DNA of 64,000 bases from Methanomassiliicoccaceae archaeon UBA404 (lineage in GTDB: Archaea > Thermoplasmatota > Thermoplasmata > Methanomassiliicoccales > Methanomethylophilaceae): the NCBI GenBank assembly GCA_002498605.1, contig DAHY01000048.1, positions 14,616 through 78,615 of the forward strand, read 5' to 3'. The first letter of the stretch is position 1, and each line of letters starts with the position of its first letter. This document shows, piece after piece, positions 58,950 through 64,000 of the stretch. The notes below the pieces were generated by a model, which saw only the letters and a list, made by a program, of their open reading frames with translations, made no database searches and had not been told where the DNA came from. The translations under genes and the position numbers were made by a program.

Positions 58950-59448
58950 CGAATTGACAGTGTGCGCCGCAGCATTCTTTCGCATCAAAGGAAAGGACAT
59001 CGTTGCCGAGAAAGAGTTCTCAATGGGAATTTCCCTCGATCTGAGGTGGATGTCCGTCAAGGAAGCGAACGCCCTTATCAAAATCATGATATCGTCCGGC
59101 GTGATAACGCTGAAAGACGGATATCTGAGACCTGCGTTCGATCTCTCCGAAATTGACGTTCCCATGGCTTACAGACCCTCTGCCAATTTCGTAAAAAAAG
59201 TTCTTGATATGCACAGAGAATCGGAACCCGTCAAAAAGACCCAGGACAGCGATAATGTGTTTTCGGAAATGATTTCCATGGCGGAAAAATCGGGTATGAG
59301 GCGGGCCGGATACGTAGCCGCCTGCAACTCACTGAGCAGGAAACTCGGTGTCGACATCGAAGTGGCGGGCGTAATGATACTGAGGGATATCGGAAGCGAC
59401 GTTTCCGAACTTTACGAAAAGGTTCGGAATGCTGTAATCAACAAATGA
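58942..59448 (+). CDS. DUF2240 family protein
   Basis: Archaeal family of unknown function; 168 residues from ATG 58942 (MVDELTVCAAAFFRIKGKDIV). The conserved feature is SLDLRWMSVKEANALIKIMISSGVITL near residue 45, with a DPD- or PAFDLSEIDVP-like stretch after it. The C-terminal half is helical. The longer reading from 58846 lacks family-like sequence upstream of 58942. It sits divergent from rpoK. Confidence 0.8.
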   Translation: MVDELTVCAAAFFRIKGKDIVAEKEFSMGISLDLRWMSVKEANALIKIMISSGVITLKDGYLRPAFDLSEIDVPMAYRPSANFVKKVLDMHRESEPVKKTQDSDNVFSEMISMAEKSGMRRAGYVAACNSLSRKLGVDIEVAGVMILRDIGSDVSELYEKVRNAVINK

Positions 59449-59449
59449 T

Positions 59450-59941
59450 TCACTTTTTAAGGAAATCGCCCAAAGTCATCTTGTTTCCGGAACCGCCGGC
59501 GGATTGAACCAGGCCTGCGGATACCGTATCGAACAGTTTGATGTCCAATGCTCTTTCGATCTTTTTGGCCAACTTGTCGTCGGGAATCAGTTTGTTCGAC
59601 TCTATTTTGGCTATAGTGCCTTTTTTCTCGTTTATGGAATCCGAGAATTGATCGAGATCCATTCCCTTTGATTGTCTGGCTTCCCGGATCACTTTTCCGT
59701 AATCTTCAATGATTTCAACGGTTTTCGCCTGAGCGTAAACATCCTTCGTGCCCATTCTTTTCTGACGTCTTTCAAGTCTCTGTTCGATAACGGTTCTGTT
59801 TCCTCCGGCCGAACCTTCGGAATGTGAAGAACCTTTTTCTTCCCCGAATTTAGCACATTCGGGGCAGGCTTCCAATCTGGCGCCTCCGATCACGACGGAC
59901 CTTGTGAACGGAACATCCTTACCGCATAACTCGCAAAGCAT
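59450..59941 (-). CDS. MBF1-type zinc ribbon/HTH transcription factor
   Basis: Archaeal multiprotein bridging factor 1 homologue; 163 residues. An N-terminal zinc ribbon (CELCGKD ... CPECAKFG) is followed by a charged linker and a C-terminal helix-turn-helix (VIREARQSKGMDLDQFSDSINEKKGTIAKIESNKLIPDDKLAKKIERALDI as scattered motifs). The ATG at 59941 overlaps an unusually close GGAGGTG element (2-base spacing). It is divergent from PAN. Confidence 0.9.
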   Translation of the reverse strand: MLCELCGKDVPFTRSVVIGGARLEACPECAKFGEEKGSSHSEGSAGGNRTVIEQRLERRQKRMGTKDVYAQAKTVEIIEDYGKVIREARQSKGMDLDQFSDSINEKKGTIAKIESNKLIPDDKLAKKIERALDIKLFDTVSAGLVQSAGGSGNKMTLGDFLKK

Positions 59942-60050
59942 CACCTCCGATTATGCACTCTGATAATTAATAACTGCGGTTATTCTCTGTTTAACACTCA
60001 TTAAACGACGAAAAGTAATAAAAACGGGAGTGTATAATCAAGTGGATAAT

Positions 60051-61259
60051 ATGGCAGATGACATAAACGGGCAAACCGAAGAGCTCACGGCGAAGATCAT
60101 CTCACTGGAAGAGCGTAACGTACGTCTTATGGAGGATCTCCAGAAGGCGGAAACCGAAAAACGCTATTCCGAGAGCGAACTGTTCAGACTACAGAAGGAT
60201 CTCACTCGCGTAAGAACCGAGCTCGAAAGACTCAGGAGCCCCCCTTTGATAATAGGGTCTCTGAAAGATGTTTTACCCGACGGCAAAGTCGTTGTTAAAA
60301 GCTCCACCGGACCGGATTTTATAGTTTCGGTTTCGGAATACGTTCCCAAGGCCGATTTGCTGCCCGGCGTCAGAGTTTCGCTCAACAAACAGACACTGGC
60401 GTTGATGAATGTGCTTCCGTCCTCGTTGGATCCCGTTATCACGGGTGCCGAAATCATCGATAAGCCCCATATATCCTACGAAGATATCGGAGGCCTCAGC
60501 AACGAAATACTCGAACTTAGGGAAGCAGTCGAAGATCCGTTGCTCAGACCCGAGCTTTACGCCAAAGTCGGAATAGAGCCTCCGAAGGGAGTTTTGCTTG
60601 TGGGACCCCCGGGAACCGGAAAAACTCTCATGGCGAAGGCCGTTGCCAGCGCCACCAACGCTTCATTCATAAGACTGGTCGGTTCTGAACTGGTTCAGAA
60701 ATATATCGGAGAAGGTGCCAGATTGGTTCGGGAACTGTTCGAACTTGCCAGAACCAAGGCCCCCAGCATCATATTCATAGACGAACTGGACTCCGTCGGC
60801 GCCAAGAGACTTGATTCCGCCACATCCGGAGACAGGGAAGTTCAGAGAACGCTTATGCAGCTTCTTGCCGAACTGGACGGTTTCACCCCCACCGGGGATG
60901 TCAAAATCATCGGTGCGACAAACAGACCGGATATCCTTGACGATGCTTTGCTAAGACCCGGCAGATTCGACAGAATTATCGATATCGGACTTCCCGATAC
61001 CGAAGGCCGTCTGCAGATTTTCAAGATTCACACATCTCACATGAACATAGGCGACGATGTCGATCTGAAAGTTCTTGCCGACATAACCGACACTGCTTCG
61101 GGCGCCGAAATCAAAAGTATCTGTACCGAGGCGGGTATGCTTACCATCAGAGACAGCAGAGACACCGTCACCATGAGCGATTTCATGAGAGGCAAGGAAA
61201 AAGTTATGGAAGCCGGACGCAACAAAATCAAAGCCGCGCCGGCATATATGTTCGGTTGA
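60051..61259 (+). CDS. pan: Proteasome-activating nucleotidase
   Basis: Hexameric AAA+ ATPase that unfolds proteins for the 20S proteasome; 402 residues from ATG 60051. An N-terminal coiled coil (residues about 5-62) and an OB domain precede the AAA core with Walker A GPPGTGKT at 185-192 and Walker [15 protein letters not shown]. The C-terminus ends MFG, a Phe variant of the HbYX docking motif, whose usual middle residue is Tyr. A GTG start 21 bases earlier is possible but less likely. The gene is divergent from MBF1. Confidence 0.93.
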   Translation: MADDINGQTEELTAKIISLEERNVRLMEDLQKAETEKRYSESELFRLQKDLTRVRTELERLRSPPLIIGSLKDVLPDGKVVVKSSTGPDFIVSVSEYVPKADLLPGVRVSLNKQTLALMNVLPSSLDPVITGAEIIDKPHISYEDIGGLSNEILELREAVEDPLLRPELYAKVGIEPPKGVLLVGPPGTGKTLMAKAVASATNASFIRLVGSELVQKYIGEGARLVRELFELARTKAPSIIFIDELDSVGAKRLDSATSGDREVQRTLMQLLAELDGFTPTGDVKIIGATNRPDILDDALLRPGRFDRIIDIGLPDTEGRLQIFKIHTSHMNIGDDVDLKVLADITDTASGAEIKSICTEAGMLTIRDSRDTVTMSDFMRGKEKVMEAGRNKIKAAPAYMFG

Positions 61260-61260
61260 A

Positions 61261-62037
61261 TCAATCCTTGATGCCCATGGCGTCCGAGTCTTCGCCCGCA
61301 AAGAAGGTCATCTGCACCGCGGCGTATATTTCGTCCATGCCCAGAGACTCTTCTGCGGATATGGCTCTGATTTGACCGAATATCCCCATGGATTCCATGG
61401 CCTTGAAGAGTTCCGCCCCTACGACGGTCTGAGGCTCGGAATCCATCTCCATCAGATCGAACAGCAATGAATCGGAATCGGTAAACCATCCCAGAACTCT
61501 GTTCAGATCCTCTTCGGACAGAGTATCCGATTTGGACAGGAATCCGAAGGTGGGAAGTTGCAATCTGAACTGTACCAGCGAAGACAGCACCATAGATGTG
61601 ACAAAACCGTTCGGATCTTTGCACAGAGACGGGTCGGACAGATAAATCAGCATGGAATCTTCTTTGCCGAAGGCCTCCACCATTAATCTTGACGATTCCC
61701 TGAAAGCAAACAGTTCCAATTGACCCGGGGTATCAACCAAAAGGTAATCGGAATCCATTTCCTGTATGACCTTCGTCATTTTGTCGATATTGATGGCCAT
61801 TACATCCGCGGCAACGATTTGAGCGCCGTTGGGACCCAGACCGTATTCGTCCATGACATCGGCGGTGCTGACCCATTCTCTTATGTCGATATCGGCTTGA
61901 TACGGCAGGGCGTCGGAACCGGGATCCAGATTCAAAATCAGGGCGTCCACACCTTGTTCTTCCAACCAATTTTTGTATGTGGCAACCAAGGTGCTTTTTC
62001 CGCAACCGGCGGTACCGACAAAAAATATTTTCTTCAT
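61261..62037 (-). CDS. GPN-loop GTPase
   Basis: Homodimeric GTPase of the GPN family, linked in eukaryotes to RNA polymerase II assembly; 258 residues. The P-loop is FVGTAGCGKST near residue 8, and the family-defining Gly-Pro-Asn loop is at residues 68-70 in YGLGPNGAQIV. SDALPYQADIDIRE is a further family mark. The stop lies 1 base from the stop of the convergent PAN. Confidence 0.9.
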   Translation of the reverse strand: MKKIFFVGTAGCGKSTLVATYKNWLEEQGVDALILNLDPGSDALPYQADIDIREWVSTADVMDEYGLGPNGAQIVAADVMAINIDKMTKVIQEMDSDYLLVDTPGQLELFAFRESSRLMVEAFGKEDSMLIYLSDPSLCKDPNGFVTSMVLSSLVQFRLQLPTFGFLSKSDTLSEEDLNRVLGWFTDSDSLLFDLMEMDSEPQTVVGAELFKAMESMGIFGQIRAISAEESLGMDEIYAAVQMTFFAGEDSDAMGIKD

Positions 62038-62104
62038 AATAATGAGTGAGTAAGTTCACTGATTTAAGTTTGATTAGGCACTGTGGATGCTTTGTAACGA
62101 TTAA

Positions 62105-62114
62105 TCTTATTAAC
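62105..62114 (+). promoter_or_regulatory. TATA-like element of the first small membrane protein
   Basis: TCTTATTAAC is centred 26 bases before the ATG at 62135, in the 97-bp divergent gap with the GPN GTPase gene. Confidence 0.4.
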
Positions 62115-62134
62115 TTAATGACTGATTCGAAACT

Positions 62135-62686
62135 ATGGTACCAGAAAAAAAGAAGGGATTGGCATGCCCCATGTTGGGATTTTTGGCCGTATCCTTTTTC
62201 CTGTTAATGTTGATTTTAGCTGTATTGGATTACCCCGGTTGGGTACTCGGTGAAACCCTTGTTACCGACGTTATTGATTCCGATTCGACATATTTTATGA
62301 TCGGAGGCGCAGTCGGAGGTTTGCTGCTGGCCTTCTCTGCCGTCGGTAAATCTGGAAAAGGACGCCCGGGCAGAATCGGAGAAGGTCTGTTCATTATCCT
62401 CACGGGTATTTTCATTGTTTGGGCCGCCATATTCAATGTCGGGGATAAAATATACGAATTTTCCGTATTGTTTGCTTTCATCGCATTTATACTTGCGATG
62501 CTTTCCTCGCTTTACGACGACTTCGATCAGAACCGCCACATGGGATTCGGATCTTTGACAATATTGATTCTCGTTGCGATTTTCTCAATGTGCGTGTTTA
62601 TGGAACCTGAGGTATATCAGATCGGAACACTGATTTCCGGAATCATTTGGATTCTGATAAGAAGTGTCAGAGAGCTTTACGCTTGA
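62135..62686 (+). CDS. Unknown membrane protein, 183 residues
   Basis: Not recognised. Five or so hydrophobic segments (near residues 12-32, 52-70, 85-103, 108-126 and 140-175) suggest an integral membrane protein. The N-terminus is basic and the only cysteine near it is at position 10. It precedes another small membrane gene by 40 bases, and both may share a transcript. Length and codon pattern support coding. Confidence 0.75.
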   Translation: MVPEKKKGLACPMLGFLAVSFFLLMLILAVLDYPGWVLGETLVTDVIDSDSTYFMIGGAVGGLLLAFSAVGKSGKGRPGRIGEGLFIILTGIFIVWAAIFNVGDKIYEFSVLFAFIAFILAMLSSLYDDFDQNRHMGFGSLTILILVAIFSMCVFMEPEVYQIGTLISGIIWILIRSVRELYA

Positions 62687-62726
62687 AATAAATAAGAGTA
62701 AATGAATCATAACTTAAGGTAATATA

Positions 62727-63101
62727 ATGATAGACAACAGACCCAAAATCGTGAAAGTAGGCTTCGGGCTAGGGATCCTCGGAGGAATATTGGCTATCGC
62801 AGCATCGGTTTTCACTTATGACGGCGGAAGCGAATCCGTTATTAACGTAGGACTGTGCTTTGTCCTGATGGCATTCTTCTTCGCACTCGGAGGCGGATTT
62901 GCAAGAAACGGTTCCGGTACCTGGGGTGTTCTTACGGGAATGTCCGCAATTACCGCAGGAATCTGTATCGCAATGACCCTGTACGGCTCTATTAACGTGT
63001 GGCTCGGATCGGTCATGACCGTGATTGCGCTGCTCATGATCGTTGTTGCTCTGAACCGCGACACCGCACGCTGGATCAAGACCGACAGACTCCTGAAGTA
63101 A
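62727..63101 (+). CDS. Unknown membrane protein, 124 residues
   Basis: Not recognised. Four hydrophobic segments fill most of the protein (FGLGILGGILAIAASVF, VGLCFVLMAFFFALGG, GVLTGMSAITAGICIAMTL and GSVMTVIALLMIVVAL), with short basic ends. AAGGT 8 bases before the ATG serves as Shine-Dalgarno. A hairpin and T-rich tract right after the stop mark the end of the transcript. Confidence 0.75.
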   Translation: MIDNRPKIVKVGFGLGILGGILAIAASVFTYDGGSESVINVGLCFVLMAFFFALGGGFARNGSGTWGVLTGMSAITAGICIAMTLYGSINVWLGSVMTVIALLMIVVALNRDTARWIKTDRLLK

Positions 63102-63109
63102 ACCTGAAT

Positions 63110-63132
63110 GGTTGTCGGATTTTCCGACAACC
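63110..63132 (+). terminator. Hairpin terminator after the small membrane genes
   Basis: A perfect 10-bp stem GGTTGTCGGA/TCCGACAACC with a 3-base loop starts 9 bases after the stop codon and is followed by AACCTTATCTTTTTATC. The upstream in-frame ATG for ribK at 63108 lies on the edge of this hairpin and is rejected as a start. Confidence 0.65.
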
Positions 63133-63191
63133 AACCTTATCTTTTTATCGTCATCAACCAAATAAATACAATCTACAAAAAAAGCGGTAGA

Positions 63192-63198
63192 TTTATAA
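63192..63198 (+). promoter_or_regulatory. TATA-like element of ribK
   Basis: TTTATAA is centred 27 bases before the GTG at 63222, fitting a leaderless transcript and supporting that start. Confidence 0.5.
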
Positions 63199-63221
63199 CT
63201 TATTTTTTACATCTTGTCAGT

Positions 63222-63878
63222 GTGGAAGAGAAGTATACTTCAGCCCTCAAAAAAATAGCCTTATTGGGCGGGATGACCGATTATGTTGCAATATCTTCCA
63301 GAGAACTGGGAGATGCTCTTGACATGAGTCAGCAGTCCGCTTCCAAAAGAATTTTGGAATTGCTGGACGGAAAATATATTGTAAGAGACCTCGGTGCAAG
63401 AAGACAACGCATCAAACTCACCGAAAATGGGGTGAACTGGCTGAAGAACGAATACAATGAATACCGGAGAATCTTTGAGCTGACCGACCATATGACCCTG
63501 AAAGGCCGCGTAACCACAGGAATGGGGCAGGGAGGATATTACATATCCCAGCCTCAGTATGTTGAACAATTCGAGAAAACCTTGGGCTTCCGTCCTTTCG
63601 AAGGTACTTTGAATATTGTGATTGACAAAGAAGACGTCGGGAAACTTGATGTCCTCAGGGGTTCCGCCGGGCATTTGATCAGAGGTTTCGAGGCCGACGG
63701 CCGCAGTTTCGGCAATGTCATCGCCCATAAAGCCAAGATAAAAAATATAGACTGCGCCATTGTGATGCCCGAACGATCCCACTATTCGGATGTCGTCGAA
63801 GTTGTCTGTCAGTATCACCTGAGACGTACGCTGAGCCTTAAAGACAGGGATTCCGTTGAAGTTCGGATTGAAATCTGA
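63222..63878 (+). CDS. ribK: CTP-dependent riboflavin kinase with HTH domain
   Basis: Archaeal riboflavin kinase that makes FMN with CTP; 218 residues from GTG 63222. The N-terminal about 80 residues form a winged helix-turn-helix (LGDALDMSQQSASKRILELL), suggesting it also represses its own pathway genes. The kinase domain has GRVTTGMGQGGYYISQPQYVEQFEKTLGFRPFEGTLNI. The start is supported by a TATA-like element 27 bases upstream, and the longer reading from 63108 begins inside a terminator hairpin. Confidence 0.92.
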   Translation: MEEKYTSALKKIALLGGMTDYVAISSRELGDALDMSQQSASKRILELLDGKYIVRDLGARRQRIKLTENGVNWLKNEYNEYRRIFELTDHMTLKGRVTTGMGQGGYYISQPQYVEQFEKTLGFRPFEGTLNIVIDKEDVGKLDVLRGSAGHLIRGFEADGRSFGNVIAHKAKIKNIDCAIVMPERSHYSDVVEVVCQYHLRRTLSLKDRDSVEVRIEI

Positions 63879-63887
63879 TATGCCTTA

Positions 63888-63893
63888 TTTTTT
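63888..63893 (+). terminator. T-run after ribK
   Basis: Six T in a row about 10 bases after the ribK stop, a plausible archaeal U-tract terminator; no hairpin is seen. Confidence 0.3.
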
Positions 63894-63941
63894 AACTGTT
63901 CCGCAAGTAACGATTAGATATTCGGAAATCTATAAGCAACA

Positions 63942-64000
63942 ATGATACAGACTATAAAGGATCGTTTAATGTCCATGATACGTGGATTCAAAAGTGGCGT
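63942..64000 (+). CDS. Possible start of a further gene, truncated by the window
   Basis: ATG 63942 opens a frame reading MIQTIKDRLMSMIRGFKSG that runs to the window edge. An AT-rich element around 63913-63922 is about 25 bases upstream. Too short to identify or to prove coding. Confidence 0.3.
   Translation, partial: MIQTIKDRLMSMIRGFKSG

Noticed and set aside
63108..63221. N-terminal extension of ribK from ATG 63108
   Set aside because: It starts at a terminator hairpin, and the TATA-like element at 63192 lies inside the extension.
1..64000. CRISPR array, insertion sequence, prophage or tRNA/rRNA gene
   Set aside because: No spaced direct repeats, transposase motifs, phage genes or cloverleaf-like sequences were recognised by eye; a tRNA scan would be more reliable.

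Overview
The window is archaeal chromosomal DNA from a methanogen, most likely of the Thermoplasmata, with order Methanomassiliicoccales the best guess. Archaeal markers include PCNA, RPA with its partner protein, transcription factor S, RpoK, ribosomal protein S2, the proteasome ATPase PAN, a CPSF-type nuclease, Csl4, MBF1, CDP-archaeol synthase, two geranylgeranyl reductases, a prenyl diphosphate synthase and CTP-type riboflavin kinase. A methanogenesis marker protein 11 homologue points to methanogenesis. A twelve-gene Fpo-like operon without fpoF or fpoO, bacterial-type FolD and PurH, and the absence of TAG among 69 complete genes' stop codons (53 TGA, 16 TAA) fit a pyrrolysine-using Methanomassiliicoccales. 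The taxonomic call is inference from gene content; no database was searched.

Layout. 1-5.4 kb: smc (runs off the left edge), then a leftward operon carS-pyrE-udg-HAD phosphatase. 5.5-8 kb: a Nob1-like nuclease facing a geranylgeranyl reductase and prenyl diphosphate synthase. 8.1-18.6 kb: the Fpo-like operon A-B-C-D-H-I-J1-J2-K-L-M-N, transcribed leftward and ending in a hairpin; proC is divergent from it. 19.6-24.6 kb: a tightly overlapping operon folD-kptA-mmp11-uppS-B12/radical SAM. 24.7-29.2 kb: the archaeal AMP salvage route (ribose-1,5-bisphosphate isomerase, form III RuBisCO, AMP phosphorylase) followed by a polysaccharide deacetylase. 29.2-31.3 kb: an archaeal RNase III divergent from an unknown cysteine-rich protein. 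31.2-36.9 kb: operon tfs-pcn-transketolase N-transketolase C-transaldolase-geranylgeranyl reductase-taw2. 37-41.6 kb: an unknown membrane protein, a 361-bp gap, aCPSF2, nadC, an orphan HdrC/HdrB pair and a small zinc protein. 41.6-45 kb: purH and a glutamate-synthase-like FMN protein. 45.1-47.1 kb: an RNA operon of a METTL5-like methyltransferase, Csl4, a 52-residue mini-protein and a ThiI-like PP-loop protein that appears to start with CTG. 47-54.7 kb: XPD helicase, serA with a class V aminotransferase, aspC-type aminotransferase and purP. 54.9-64 kb: RPA genes, a rpoK-rpsB-MEMO operon, DUF2240, MBF1, PAN, GPN GTPase, two small membrane proteins and ribK.

The parts connect metabolically: AMP is degraded to ribulose-1,5-bisphosphate and on to 3-phosphoglycerate, which SerA can draw on; split transketolase and transaldolase rebuild pentoses; and purines can be finished both by formate-dependent PurP and by folate-dependent PurH supplied by FolD. 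I saw no tRNA, rRNA, insertion sequence, prophage or CRISPR array. Many promoters look leaderless, with a TATA-like element about 25-28 bases before the start codon; internal operon genes mostly overlap by 4 bases. No defence or mobile system was recognised; the most unusual items are the four-cluster FpoI, the CTG-initiated gene, the double purine-finishing route and several operator-like palindromes.
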